Program-made: the position numbers and the translations under genes
Shown here: piece after piece, positions 47,864-61,236 of the stretch
Layout of the letters: each line of letters opens with the position of its first letter
How positions within the stretch are numbered: the first letter of the stretch is position 1
From: Blakeslea trispora
Lineage: Eukaryota > Mucoromycota > Mucoromycetes > Mucorales > Choanephoraceae
Assembly (NCBI GenBank): GCA_025331445.1
Contig: JAIWNE010000049.1
Span: 124,001-188,000, forward strand
DNA length: 64,000 nt
Direction: 5' to 3'
Notes under the pieces: model-generated
Database searches by the model: none
Told to the model about the DNA's origin: nothing
Seen by the model: the letters and a program-made list of their open reading frames with translations, nothing else

Positions 47864-48428
47864 ACAAATGCCTTTGCAGGCCAAAAAAAGAAAGAGGCTT
47901 TATTCTATCTTATAAGAGAGGGATTTGTTGTTTGATTTAGTGATACAATTTCATTCCCTTTTTCATTATTGCTTGTACTTGACTTATGTCTGTCAATGTT
48001 AAGGAAAGAGAAAGTGGCGCTTCTTCATAGCTCATGCATCAATCGATCGCAGTTCTAGAAGTATGCTATTGTTCTTATATGTCCATCTTATTGGTTCATC
48101 TTTGCTCTTGAAGTTGCCAAAGAAAGAGGCAACTCTTATTGGTTTATACACAGCTAGAACCAATAGTATTTCAGGATTTCATTTCACATATCACTCAAGA
48201 GTACAAATCTCAACAAGACAAATGAAAGACAAGATTTTGTTTGTTTGTTTTTTTTTGCTTAGATTCACGACCTAATATTGTTATTCATTTGAATAGGCTT
48301 AAAAATATACAGACACATATATCCCATTGCGGAAAGAAACTCTTTTTTTTTTTTTTTTTAAAAAAGTCTGTCTTATTCTTTAAATTGGGTTATCTGTGGA
48401 TGATAGAAACAGACAACCAATCCTGTGT
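46071..48428. other. Intergenic, about 2.4 kb
   Basis: Upstream region of the transporter and downstream region of the EI24-type gene. Includes a 37-T run listed separately. Frames of 63-80 codons here have no homology I recognise. Confidence 0.5.
47823..47859. repeat. 37-nt T-run flanked by GCTGA
   Basis: Thirty-seven consecutive T, much longer than the 8-15-nt runs common elsewhere in the window. GCTGA lies two bases before it and immediately after it. This may be the poly(A) of a very short minus-strand retro-insertion with a 5-bp duplication, or simple slippage. Confidence 0.6.
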
Positions 48429-49628
48429 TTATTCTTGCTTTAAACTAGCCTTCTTCTTTTCTGCCATGATATACTCGGCATGAACACCACCTACCAAACG
48501 AATCAGCGTGATGACAACATCATTCAGTTTGCGAACAGGATAAAAGACAGGAAGTCGATTAGGTAAAACCCATTCAACTTGTGCTTTTTTACCAGATGGC
48601 ATTGTTTGTGCATAAGGTGTAATTGATTTAGGAGCAGCAATCATAGCCATGATGATGAACTAGCAAAATACAGTGAACAACCCCCTTTTTTTTTTCTACT
48701 TCATTTCTAAACTTACAAATGGGTAAATAAGTGCAAACATAGCACCTGAACGAAGGAAAGATAAGAAAAAGGTAATTGTGGTAGCTGGGAAGCCTAATAG
48801 ATAGAAAGTGTTAAAGTGCGTCCCTTTCTTTCTTTTGTAAATCTTCTGCTATTACCGAATCCTAAAAAGTAAGCCCAATGTGCTTCCATATAAGATAATC
48901 TCTTTTCAATTGTCCAAGTCTTATAGACCCATTGATATCTAATCAGACATACAATAAGATACCTGTATTCTCTCTCTTTTGTATCCAATCACAACTTACT
49001 CAAAGCAATAATAAGAAAAGATAAAACAGTTCATCAAAAACGATAAAAGAGTGCCGACATAAGGAATTTTACTCAAGAGAGTAGCAAAGACACCACAGTT
49101 GATGTAAAGCAAGGTAGTCAAGACAGTGGATGCCATGCTTGAGATGACGTTGGTTGGCAAAGCCTTTTGTTGTGTTTGTTGAGCTTGTATTTGATATGAT
49201 TTCTCGGCCACCTTACCGAAAAATCGACCATTTACCATCAACAATATAAAGTAGGTTGGTACACCTAGTAAAGTCTTTTTTAAAAGTCAGAACAAAGTCG
49301 TTCTCGAAGATAGAGATAAACATACCACATAAGAACATCCAAAGAGCTTAGAATGAGGGTAAAATAGCTCAAAGAAGAACTGGCCACCCAAAAACAATAC
49401 ACCGTTTAGAACAAAAGTGGTAAGCATAGCCTTCTGTATACTTGATGAGCTATATAACAAGAAAACTGGATGAGTGTCTTGCTTGACACGTACCTTTCTC
49501 TTATTTTGTTTTTTTTTTACTTACCTATAAAACAAGATGAAGGTTTTTGGCCAAGCAGAAGCTTGTTCGACACCACTCAAGAAATAATCCCAGTGATTTT
49601 TAGCTGGTGAATTTGAGAGTGTTGCCAT
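48429..49628 (-). CDS. EI24-family ER membrane protein
   Basis: Six exons: about 49525-49628, 49326-49449, 49000-49264, 48856-48938, 48717-48793, 48429-48659. Four or more membrane helices. The signature YQWVYKTWTIEKRLSYMEAH followed by WAYFLGFGFPATTITFFLSF matches EI24/etoposide-induced 2.4 (worm EPG-4, an ER protein of autophagy and lipid homeostasis). The exon 2-3 junction is awkward. The good donor (GTATGT after TATGTG) leaves the frame one base short, while a weaker GT eleven bases upstream restores it, giving 290 residues. It ends with KKKASLKQE, which may be an ER-retention-like basic tail. Confidence 0.85.
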
Positions 49629-50784
49629 GGTATAGCTAAAGATATATATAAGAAAAAAAGAAAGTAACAATAAGCGAAACGAAACAAAACAGGCCTTTTT
49701 TTTTTTTTGTTTTTAAGCGGGGTCTCAACATAAAGTAAAAGATTAAGTTTCGAAAGGCGTTTTGTTTTTCTTTCTTTAAAAAAGAGAAAGGCTTAAGATG
49801 ACATTGGTCTAGAAAGCAAGGCAAAAGAAAAGATAGAGTATAACTGAAGGGCATCAAAAGAGTGATCATCTTTTGCCTGGTTTTTGTAACTTTTTTTTTT
49901 TTCATTTGTTAAACACAAGAAACCAGTTGAATTGTGTCACCTCATCTGCATAAAATATACTTTTGAATTTCACAGTCTTTAACTAAACAGAGTCTGTCGC
50001 GTGAAGGTAAAAAGTTCATGTCTGCCTCCATACACTAGAAAAATGGCTAACATTGACTTTTTCTCCTAATAATCACATCCAATGAGACTTTAGATTCAAT
50101 TGTAGGTTGGCCAGTCTGGGGAGGGGGGAGGAGATAACATTATACAGATTTGACAAGACGTTTGGTAGTTTCTGAATCAAGAAAAAGTACATCATGTACA
50201 GTAATAAGCAATTATGTAATACAAAAAAGAAGAGAGTATACAAGCAAAAAAAAAATATCGCCTGAAAATGAAGTTTCACGTGATACTCTCGAGCCACGAC
50301 TGTTACTGCTCTTGCAAACACACCCTAAGAAAGATGAATCATACACTTTGACTTGTTTGCAAATGCTTAACTGAAATAACAACAAAAGTCTTTGATGTTC
50401 CAATAAGTGTAACCTCCAAGGACTTCTTTCTCTTTTTTTCTTTTATTGAACAACGTCTTTTTTTTTTTGCTGATATAAGCATAGAATGCGCACTATGCTT
50501 ACACATGTGCATTTAAACATGTCAATTCAGCCAATTGCATATTGTGAGCTAGATCTTATAAGGAGCATATACGCCAAAAAAACCTCCCCCCCTTTTTTTT
50601 TAATCTACAATAGTAACAACTGCAACACATTTATGCAATCACTCAACCGATCCAAATAACAGTTCTTGTTTATACTGAAAATAGCTTGTAAATCCTAATA
50701 TTGATATTTTTCCAGATCAAGTGGATCATGACTGTATAATGTGAAATAAATAAAATACAAACAAGCTTTTAATTTATTCATAGT
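49629..50784. other. Intergenic, EI24-type upstream to DAP1 end
   Basis: Contains A/T runs and a short G-rich patch (50113-50131). No credible gene. Frames at 49636-49905 are low-complexity. Confidence 0.5.
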
Positions 50785-51228
50785 TTAATTGTCAGGAACA
50801 ACCTTGCCGACAATATTGTATCGCTTGGAAAAGAATGCATGCCATTGATCTAATGTTTCCATTTCCTTCTCTGTTAAATCGCTGTAGTCTGCAACACAAT
50901 CTTCAGGCTTCAAAGAAGATTTACCAAGTGCCTATGATGGACAGATTACAAAGATGAATTTATATATTGGTTGGTTTTTTTTCTTACCTTTGAAGAGTCC
51001 TTTCCGGCAAACACATTATAGCCTGCACCAGGACCATAAGAGGCTGTGTTTTTGGAAACGTCAAAGACATCTCCCTTGATGCCAACATAGATGGGAAGTG
51101 AAGGGTCAGAACCATCATGCTTGCTAAGTTCAGATACAGTGATAGGTGTTGTCTTGGGTGCTTCACTATCAGTCAGGTTAACAAGTAGAAACAACGCGTT
51201 TTTTTTTTCAAATACTTTACGTGGCCAT
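50785..51228 (-). CDS. DAP1: Membrane-associated progesterone-receptor (Dap1-like) haem protein, 110 aa
   Basis: Three exons: an 8-nt first exon (51221-51228, Met-Ala and two bases), 50988-51165 and 50785-50931; 111 codons. The cytochrome-b5-like MAPR fold is clear: LPIYVGIKGDVFDVSKNTASYGPGAGYNVFAGKDSSKALGK and LDQWHAFFSKRYNIVGKVV. The conserved tyrosines that coordinate haem in this family are present. Yeast Dap1 binds haem and supports the P450 Erg11 in sterol synthesis. Unlike animal PGRMC1, no N-terminal membrane helix is encoded. The start is uncertain because the first exon is so short; an unspliced alternative (MFLLVNLTDS...) exists. Confidence 0.88.
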
Positions 51229-51622
51229 TTTGTTATTAATACAAGAAAAAAGAGAAGGGGAGAGAAAAATTAAACTTTTTTTTTCGGTTTAAAAGAACTC
51301 TTATTCTCTATAAAAAAAAAAAAAAGAAATTAGTAATAAAGTCATTTTCCTCAAACGAGTGAACATTTTTTTACCTTTGTCTATAAAAGAAGGAAAACAA
51401 GCCCTGTTTTGCTGCTTGATATAACAAGAAGAAAAGAATGCCAATAGGACAGTGTAGAATTTACCTGCATAAAATGAAGAAAGAGGTTGATTCAGCTGAT
51501 GCTGTTGTACGACAAAGCATATTTAACACTCCCCTTTCTTTTCCCCTCTTTATCTCTTTTTTATTTTCTTTCTTTCTTTCTTCTGTGTGTGTGTGTGTTC
51601 TGATAACAGGTCTTTCCTGACT
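51229..51622. promoter_or_regulatory. Shared intergenic region of DAP1 and FAB1
   Basis: A 394-bp divergent interval with A-rich and CT-rich tracts and a (GT)n patch at about 51584-51597. It must hold both promoters; no individual site can be named. Confidence 0.5.
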
Positions 51623-54600
51623 ATGGAAAAGGCTTATAAGCTTGAAGAAGGTAATTCTTCGTTAACCTCGTTCAACTTTATACCTGAGGGCGACGAAGAA
51701 GGGCTGATCTCAAAGATATTTTCCAAGTTCAAGACAGCAGTGTCAGGACCGAACCAACAACAACCATTATCACCTACTCAAACAGTACCTTTTTCAAATG
51801 AAACGTCGGAACCTGCTGTCAATGCAAAAATACCCGTTCTTAATAAAATACCGCCTACACCAGCTGCCAATGAAAATGCTATGGAGATAAACAAAAGTCA
51901 ACCTATACCCACCACACCTTTGATACCCTTGACAAAGACATCTTCTATCGATAGTGATACGCAGTCTGTCATGACAACTTTCTCTGTTTCAAACACAAAC
52001 TCGTTGAGTCGGATCTTGAATCGATTACGTGGTAGTGAGCCATCTGATAACAACAAAGAGTTTTGGATGCCTGATGAGCAATGCAAAGAATGCGTAAGAT
52101 GTAATGCACCTTTCAACTTGTTTAGAAGAAAACACCATTGCCGTACTTGTGGTAAGGATTTTCTTTATTTGTTCTCTAACAATCTTGGGTTGACAAAGTG
52201 ATACATTACATAGGCAGGATTTTTTGTTCGAAATGTCTATCCAACAATATTCATACCAGTCAATCACTCCGAGTTTGTAACGATTGTTATGTTAAATATA
52301 TGGAAGGATACCGAGCAGATGATACTATATCGTTGCATGATGGTTATTCTTATTCTTCTATAGTAGACAACACCATGTCTTCTTCATTACATCAACAGCA
52401 ACAACAACAGCAAAAGACCCTGTTGATACCAAGTGGCGATGATGATGAAAGCAGTGATGAGGAATTACAGCTGGAGCGTTCAGTCAACAGTTTTGACTTG
52501 CAAAGACCACCTAACCTTGAACTTCACTTCTCTCAGTCCACTTCATCCCTTCAGGCTGGAAGTGATTCTGAGATAGGCATAAAGAAATTGTTGACAAACA
52601 CCTTTTTGAGAGGCGCTCCTCGGTCTCGAACAAGCACCATGAACTCGTTAGGGATTGATACCAGTGTGGCGGCCTTAGAGAGCGTAAAGCAGCAACAGCA
52701 GATGAACTCGCCTATGCCTTTCCGTAGAAATTCATTCCTTACATCTGTCAATACGCATCAGGATATAAACCAAAAAGACATGATCAATGGATCCCCACTT
52801 GCCGGGCAAATAGGTGGAACTGTAGAGACCAATCCATCCGTGCAGCCCAACAATGACTTTTTTGAAGTAGAAGACGATGATATAAGACGATGGGATAAGA
52901 ATCCACGCAACCTGCTGAATTTTTTGGGTGGAGGGAATGGAGAGAGACCCAGTTCTGGTATTTTCAACAATATTCCTACATTCTTCTCTGATGATTATAT
53001 GGAAAACACTGTGGTGCCTGTGCAAAGCACAAGTACAAGTACAATAGGCAAAGCATCTTCCTGGTTTATTCATAGACCACTGAGTTATACAAACAATGAG
53101 CGATCCAGTATGATGCGAAGGAGATTGAGCTTGACAGATGGTACAAGTAGCAACAGTCTGATGGGTGGATCCTCCAACGGCAATAACATAAGCGGTAGCC
53201 CGACTTCTTCTCCTCGGCATGTTCGCGTACGTACAAAGAGTTTGATGCGCAATAATCTGATGTCTATGTCAGAGCAGATGGAAAATGGATACGAAAGCTC
53301 TGGTGGAAGCGGCAGTAATCGAAACTCCTTTCATCAACAGCAGCTCACTTCATCTATATCGACACCTACCGCCAGTGCCAATCGAAGTGTGACGCCTGAT
53401 ATGGAACAGATGCGTATCCTGTCGTCTTCCAGCACACATCCTGCAACCGTAGTGACACATGAGCAATGGGATAGCTCTTATATTCAGTTAGCTCAGAATA
53501 TCATTCATCATCTACTGGACGAAGCTGGTTTGCCACGACAACAATGGGAAGATATCATGCTACCTTTGCTCCTCAAAATAGCAGACGAAGTGCAACCGAA
53601 CATTCGAATCCGTGATACTTTCAACATGAATCATTACATCAAAGTCAAGAAAGTACCTGGTGGTCTGCCACAAGACAGTTTTTATGTCAATGGCGTTGTG
53701 TTTTCCAAAAATGTAGCCCATAAGGGCATGACACGCAGTATAAAGAATCCGTCTATTCTTATCCTTAACTTTGATCTAGATGGATTTGGCGCAGCCAACA
53801 CAAGTGCATTGGAAAGTAGACAAGAGTACCTCAAGTTTGAGCGCCTGCTTGCCTGGGAAAGAGATCATATGAATGCCTTGGTGTTGAAGATTGTAGGTTT
53901 GAAGCCTTCTGTCGTTCTCTTTTCCTCCAATGTGCCTAGGTCTGCCATTGAATGTTTAAACAAGCACAAGATTGTAGTAGCCTATAACGTAAAAAAGCAA
54001 AAATTGGATGCTATTGCACGTTGTACAGATGCCACTGTCTTCAACTACAAGAATGAGTTATGGAACGCAAAGACAATACCCCCAAGTAAATGTGGTCTTT
54101 TTGAACCTATGACGATTATGCATGAATACCTGCCAAATCGACGCAAGACTTTTCTAATGTTTCACGATTGTCCAAAAGAACGTGGCGCTACCATTGTGCT
54201 GCGTGGTGGGGACTTGAAGTTATTGCATATTGTCAAGTTCATTATGAATTTTATGGTAAAAGTAGTCAATAACATCAATCTGGAAGCACAGCTACGTAAA
54301 GAATTTGCAACCCTCAGACGATGGTACCAGCCAACTTATCTAGACACACAGTTTATTCTCCAGGGAGAAGATAGTGCTCTAATAGATCAAACTATGGACG
54401 GTAGTATATCGCCTCAGTTACGAGCCATGAACGGAAAAGCAATTACTGTATCTTCTTATAATCCAGAAGCAGATCCCATGCATACAGAAACGCAAAGTCT
54501 ACTTTCAGTAGCTGAATCTCAAGTAACAGTCAATACCATCGACGTAAACGCTGCAAAGAAAAAGTCGCAACAGCAGTATCAGCAAAGCACAGTGGTTGTA

Positions 54601-57600
54601 GAGGATGATGACATTTGCCTAACTGCAGTGAATAGCGTCTTGAAGCTGTACCAAACGACTATATTGTCTATCTCTCCTGGTGTTACTTTACCCGTACCTC
54701 ATATTTTGCTCAAATTGAAAGAATCACAAAAGAAGTTAATCGGACTCATACGGGAGCGTTTAGGTCCAAATATTACTGGAAGCATACTTGCCTCCACACC
54801 AGATGCAAGCACAGGCCACACACCTGTCTCGCCTTCACTAGATGAAAAACAACTTCATGTTAAGCCCATTATTCCTCCTATTCCTATTGATTTGATGCAT
54901 ATGCCAGATTACCTAAAAGCATTTGATGCTTATCTCGAGCATGATCTAGAATATAGACATTATCAGGAGCTTCATTTGCAATCATGGCTTTTATTCAAGA
55001 AATACATTGGAGGGATCCATCAGTATCTCTCACCTATTTATCATCAGCAAATCTTAGTACGTCGCACCACAAACCCTATGGATAATCATACGATACCTTG
55101 TGAAAAGGCTGCTCTTGATCCTTATGACTATTATAATCCAATGGGTGATTGTACTCTTGGTCAATACATCTTGAACTCAACCAAAGAAGCCTATACAAAA
55201 TGTTCTTCCAAAATGTGCGAAGGCGCACTTATTTTCCATGATCGAACATACTCTCATGGAAATGCTCAGATCAAGGTTCAAATCTATGTCGAAGACGATA
55301 ACGGAGAAGACGAGTTGATAGAAGAAAAGGTTGATATCAGTCGAGATGAATACCTTCGCAAAATTCCTATATTTATGGGTACGCATTGTAACATCTGTAA
55401 TGTAGCTCATGATTGGAGACCCATGTCAGATCTATTACAACGATACTCATTTGGAAAATTCCTGGAACTTTTGTTCTATCAATCGGAACCAGTGCCTCTT
55501 TTTGATGAAGATGAAGGTGATTATTTCTCAAGACAAGGTCAAATGGGTTGCCCGCATGGGTTTTACAGGGATCACACAATTTCTTTTCGCATTCAAAACC
55601 TCTCTGTCAACTTCACTCATGCTATAGTAAAAGTGGTCGAGGTTCAGCCACCACCTCTACATTTGAGGTATAGCTCAAAACAACAGATGGCCATTAAGGA
55701 TGCTGCTCTTGATTCAACTCGGTCAAAGATAGCCAAGTTCTTTGACTCTATCATTGAACGTAACAAGCAGTTCTCGTATGATATTGTCCAGCCAAACATG
55801 ATTGAGTTATGCAAAGAGTATTTGCAGGAGATGTCTCAAGAGGCCATTAAGAGTAAGAAAAATCTGTTACAAAAGTTACAGATGGAATATGCTACAAGTG
55901 CACCTACTGATACATTACAAATGAACAACGTGATGACCGAGTTGCAAAATCATGCTGTATCTTGGGATTTAAAATACATGGATTTTGCCAGACGATTTAT
56001 TAGACCTGAAAGAGAATTAAGAAGGCTTACAACAAACCATTTACGAAGAATGTTTCCTGCAGAAAGTCTTTATAGTAGCAGTAGTACTAGTCCTCCAGCT
56101 GTATCGAATCTTAGTTTGAGAACAAAGCGTGCAATCGAGGCTACTGATCTGCCTTTGCTGGATGTAGGACTAGACCAAGACGACTTGTATGAGTCATCAG
56201 AAGCGGAATTGAGTGAACGACTGGGTTTTGAAGACCAAATGTTGGGCTTTAAGGAGCAACCAACTTTAGGTGAATCACCTACTGAGTCATACCCTTGGTA
56301 CGATGAGCTAAAGCGATTTGATCAATTGTTTTTGCAAGATGGCAAGGAAAATGTTCAAGAAGACATTAGCTCAAGCGTAAGCAGTAGTCTCTCTTATAGC
56401 TATCACAGTCATCGAAACAGTAGCCGCCGAAAATCACTTAGCATAGGAGTAAGAAATGCAGCAGCCAGTGAATCTTCGGCCAAAAATCTGCTCTCTTCAT
56501 CACCTTCTGGTAGCAAGTCAAAGCTAAAATCAGTTGATCAAGATACTCGCGATTTAGATCCTAGTGTAGCACGACGACTATCGCTTGAGTTGATGAAAGA
56601 TGCGCCTAAAAAGAAGAAGGAGCAACAGCAGATGGATGAGAAGAAACCAGAGAAAAAGAGTCAGAAGCAACCTCAGGAATCACGTATAGCTAGATTGGCA
56701 CCAAACCCTTCGCCTCTTAAGACGACCCCCTCTACACCTCTTCCTCGTTCAACTGTAGTTTCATCTAACGAGGTTGTGAACGAAAGTCAATCCAAACTCA
56801 TTCGCCAAGCGGCAGCTCTTCCTCTTCTTTCCTCCACTACCTATAAGCGATTAGCAGGATTATTACCTGATCCAATGGTCGGTAAGTCTAAAAGCTCACC
56901 TTCGCCAGGTAATTATCTTCCTAGTCAGCAGAAGAGAGCAATCCCTTATCAAAAGCTCATTGAAAACAAAACTCAAAATCGCAAGCCGCAGTTTCAAGAG
57001 CCAGCCATGGTGTCTAAAGAGTCCAGTGAAATACCTTCCATCAAAACAAATTTTTATCGTGGATCGCCTTATGCTACTAAAACTCAAGATAGATCAACCA
57101 TTGCATATAGATATGGCTTTATGGGCAGCTTAAACAACACTGTATCAACAGATCGTCGGTTGGGAACTACTGGTATAACTAATCCTATAAGCACAGCAAT
57201 GGCAGCTGCTGCCGCCGCCTCAGCATCAGCATCAGCAGCAGCAACGGCAACGGCAAAAACAACAACAAGCCCAACAGCTATCAATAAAATTTCAATAAGC
57301 ACTGTTCAAGACTTGACTATTGCTAGACCGCGTTCACGCACAATGGCTATTGTTGGCAATTCGAACTCGTCATCAATTGCTCAGCAGGCATTAGCAATCA
57401 CTCGCATAAATGGTCGTACTTCAACTTCTTCAACATCCAACAACAGCAGACCTACAACACACAAAGTCTCTTATAGTAACTCCCTTCTTCCTCTACCTAC
57501 TTCCAATAGATATCAACAAAATGGGCAGCTTTCCGAAGGTAAAATACCCACTCGTATACGCCAAAGACTTCCAAGCAAGGCTTCCCTGGAACCTTACACA

Positions 57601-59762
57601 AAAATCAAAGAAATAATCAATGACGACGAATCATGCTTTTCGTCTTCTTCTGAAGAAGAGGATGAGTCTGAGGAGTTAGCCAAGACAGTGCATGACTCTA
57701 GTAATGCTCTATCCGATGAAGAAGATGACGAAGAAGGGTGTGATGAACAACGTTTGCTACCGTTTCAGCACAGAACGTTCTCGCTCAACTTTACCGATGA
57801 GTATGACGAGTATTTGGGACGTGAAGTTGTGCCGAATATTCTAGAGTTGGAGCAATTTCATCAAGAGCATCAACTGCAGATGTCAAAGAATACTTTGCCC
57901 TTTTTGAGTGTAGAGTCAGGGATGGTATCCGATAGAAAAAACGACCATATTGCAAGCCAATTAGGAACAAAGAGCAACAGTGTAAGTATTATGGAGACAG
58001 ATGGTTTGCTGAGAAGTCCTGGGTCGTTAGCAACAGCCATAGGTAAGTTGTGAAAAACAGCTTAAAAAAAAGGATATACAGCAAAAGAGGATAACAATGA
58101 AAAACAAAATTGTTTATTAGATTCAGGTTCAAATGCATCTAATATCGACTGGTCTACAAACACGACTGGAAGAAACTCAATCATGAAAGCAATCACTTAT
58201 GTTTTGGCAGAAAAAAGTATCAACAATTTGGCTCCTTTAGAATATCCATTTAGCCCCAACGAGCATATTTTTGCAGACTCAAATATACTTGTGCGAGAGG
58301 ATGAGCCAAGTAGTATAATTTCATATATGCTAGGAAGCACATTCTATAACGAGAAACTACAAAAAAAGCAAGAATTGCGTATGTCAAAGGCCTCCAACTT
58401 ATTCGACAATGAATCAAAAGAAAAGCAACCTGAATCGCCTTTGAATGAAAACAAGTCCTTCTTCTCTGAAATGTTCCCCGAGACAGACGAACGAGAAAGG
58501 CCATGGAGATTCTGTAAGTAACTTACATGAGACAACAAATGTAAGACTTATTCGACAAAATAGCTTTCCAAGGAGGATCTACAAGTTTCACATGTAAAAT
58601 TTACTTTGCAGAACAATTTGACATGTTACGTAAGAGTTGTGGTTGTGATGAAATTTTCATTTCATCTTTGGCAAGATGCACAAACTACAATGCCTCTGGT
58701 GGCAAGTCTGGCTCTATATTTTTGAAAACAAAAGGTAAAAAAAAAGCAACAAGAATACAATGTTGTCTCTCTTTCTTTTTTTTTTTTTGCTTGATTGTTA
58801 AAGCTTTGGGCTACTAGATGAACGATTTTTGATCAAGCAAATCTCCAAATATGAAATGGATGCTTTTCTGGGATCTGCCAACAAATACTTTATGTATATG
58901 TTTAATGAGGTGTTTGATAAAGGAGTAAGTAAAAGGGAAAAAAAGAATAAAAAAAAAAAGGTCAAAATGCTTTAGAATTAAACAATTTAAAAAAAGATTC
59001 CTACAGTCTTGTGTAAGATCTTTGGTCTGTATCGCATAGGCTTTTACAACAATTTAAGTGGTAAATCAATGAAAATGGATATCTTGGTCATGGAGAACCT
59101 CTTTTACGATACATCTGTCAAAAGGGTAAGTCTATAGTAAGAAGAAGAGTCCGGTTTTTTTTTATTAAACAGCCTGCTGCTGTAGGTTTACGATTTAAAG
59201 GGCTCAATGCGAAACAGATATGCAGAAAAAACTGGTAAAGAAGTTGAAGTCTTTTTGGACGAGAACTTGGTTGAAAGTAAGGCAAAACAGGAAAGTGAAA
59301 TGTGTCTGTAGTGTTTGACCGTTTGAATTAGTTATCAGCAAAACACCATTGTATATGCGTGTGGACACTAAATATAACCTTTCAGACTCACTGTATAATG
59401 ATACACAATTTCTTCTTTCACTTGACGTGATGGATTACTCTCTTTTGGTTGGATTTGATGAAGACTCTGATGAGATTGTTGTTGGCATTGTTGGTAAGTT
59501 TCATCAAGGCAATATAGTTTCATCAAAGCATTTTGGTTTAACGGCTGTCTTCTTCTTTTGCCTCTTCATGACTTTAGATTTCATCCGAACATTTACATGG
59601 GACAAAAAGTTAGAAAGCTGGGTCAAAGAGTCTGGTATGCTTGGTGGAGGCAAAAAGGATCCCACCATAGTATCACCAAGAATGTATCGCAAGAGATTTA
59701 GATCTGCTATTGATCTCTACTTTTGTATGATTCCTGACTTCTGGACGTTGATCCTTGATTAA
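51623..59762 (+). CDS. FAB1: Phosphatidylinositol-3-phosphate 5-kinase Fab1/PIKfyve, 2531 aa
   Basis: Nine exons: 51623-52151, 52214-58042, 58121-58513, 58564-58734, 58818-58924, 58997-59125, 59186-59276, 59332-59493, 59578-59762; 2532 codons. FYVE finger about 150-215 (CKECVRC, then [17 protein letters not shown]). Chaperonin-like CCT region about 600-880 and Cys-rich region about 1090-1190 ([34 protein letters not shown]). C-terminal lipid kinase about 2120-2531: [50 protein letters not shown]. It makes PI(3,5)P2 on vacuole/endosome membranes. The middle 1400-1950 is low-complexity, with poly-Ala, poly-Ser and acidic tracts. A start 12 codons upstream (51587) is possible. Kinase motifs are intact. 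Confidence 0.95.
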
Positions 59763-60165
59763 TTGAATAAAGGAACCACACAATTAAACTTATTCTAATT
59801 TGCATCTTGCTATTGCTTTTCTTTCTACAGTTTTCTGATGATATCGAATTTGATAACACTGTATGTTCCCGAAAGGAATAAAGAAAAATATGTGATTAGC
59901 GCCCTGCTTCCATGGATCTACTTTCAGAATTACCTGTTTACTCGAAACAAGATATAGACGAGGACATCAGATATATTTTACCAAGCTAGAGATAAAATGC
60001 TTTCTAATTTTGGAGCATGCATCGTATCCAATAAAAGCACATGATTTTTTCCCAATACAACTGATGAATGTCTTGTATAAGAACTGTTTCTGTTTTCAAT
60101 TACATTGACTTTTTTTCTTTTCTCTAAAAAAAAATTCTTTGCAACCTCTGTCTTTCGCTTCAAAT
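59763..60165. other. Intergenic, FAB1 to GLN1
   Basis: FAB1 3' region and GLN1 promoter. The last 60 bp before the GLN1 ATG is TC-rich. No gene seen. Confidence 0.5.
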
Positions 60166-61236
60166 ATGGCTATTGTATCGAATTCAGGTATTCTGCAAAA
60201 ATACCTTTCCCTTGCTCAAAATAAAAAAATTCAGATTGAATATGTTTGGATTGATGCTAAAGGAGGACTCAGAAGCAAGACTCGTACTTTAGACTTTCTA
60301 CCAAAAACAGCTGATGAATTGCCCGAATGGAATTTCGACGGCTCTTCTACTGGTCAAGCCAAAGGCCATAATTCTGATGTGCTGATTCAACCTGTTGCCA
60401 TGTTTGCTGATCCTTTCCGCGGTGGTGAAAACAAAATAGTACTTTGTGAAACATTCAACAATGATGGAACGCCTCATTCCACCAATCATCGTCATGCTTG
60501 TAAGATAACAATGGATCTTTATGCAGCCAGCAAACCTTGGTTCGGCATTGAACAAGAGTATATGTTATTCAACCCTGAAACTTCAAAGCCCTATGGTTGG
60601 CCAATGAACGGTTTTCCTGAACCCCAGGGAAAGTATTATTGCGGTGTTGGTGCTGGAAGGATATTTGGACGCGATATTGTAGAAGCGCATTACCGTGCCT
60701 GCTTATATGCTGGTGTCCAGATTTCTGGCGTAAACGCTGAGGTAGCTCCCAGTCAATTTGAGTTTCAAATAGGTCCTTGTGAAGGTATTGCAGTTTCCGA
60801 TCATCTGTGGGTAGCTCGCTACATTCTGGAGCGGATCTCAGAGGATTTTGGTGTTGTTGTCTCAATACATCCTAAGCCTGTAAAGGGTGATTGGAATGGT
60901 GCAGGTTGCCACACAAATGTTTCCACCCAAGAAATGCGACAAGAAGGAGGGCTGGTGGCTATAGAAAAGGCTATCAAGAAATTAGAGCTACGCCACACTG
61001 AGCATATTGCCGTTTATGGTGAAGACAATGATCAGCGTCTAACAGGCAGACACGAAACAGGCCACATAGATGATTTCAGTTATGGTATGGCCAATCGTGG
61101 GGCTTCCATTCGTATTCCTCGTCATGTTGGGATTGAAGGAAAAGGGTATTTTGAAGATCGCCGCCCTGCGTCTAACATTGATCCCTATCGTGTTACGAAT
61201 ATTATTGTAGAATCTATATGTTTAGCTGATGCTTGA
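60166..61236 (+). CDS. GLN1: Glutamine synthetase, eukaryotic type II, 356 aa
   Basis: Single exon. I chose the second Met ([18 protein letters not shown]) because it matches the usual start; a start nine codons earlier is in frame. Motifs: [20 protein letters not shown] (beta-grasp), [11 protein letters not shown] (metal site), [14 protein letters not shown] (ATP/glutamate), [19 protein letters not shown] and [20 protein letters not shown]. It condenses ammonium and glutamate with ATP in the cytosol. Length is normal for the family. Lack of introns stands out against its intron-rich neighbours. All catalytic residues that I can check are present. Confidence 0.97.
   Translation: MAIVSNSGILQKYLSLAQNKKIQIEYVWIDAKGGLRSKTRTLDFLPKTADELPEWNFDGSSTGQAKGHNSDVLIQPVAMFADPFRGGENKIVLCETFNNDGTPHSTNHRHACKITMDLYAASKPWFGIEQEYMLFNPETSKPYGWPMNGFPEPQGKYYCGVGAGRIFGRDIVEAHYRACLYAGVQISGVNAEVAPSQFEFQIGPCEGIAVSDHLWVARYILERISEDFGVVVSIHPKPVKGDWNGAGCHTNVSTQEMRQEGGLVAIEKAIKKLELRHTEHIAVYGEDNDQRLTGRHETGHIDDFSYGMANRGASIRIPRHVGIEGKGYFEDRRPASNIDPYRVTNIIVESICLADA

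Noticed and set aside
52551..57302. Antisense frames within FAB1
   Set aside because: Shadows of the long coding exon; the sense frame has clear domains and exact exon phases.
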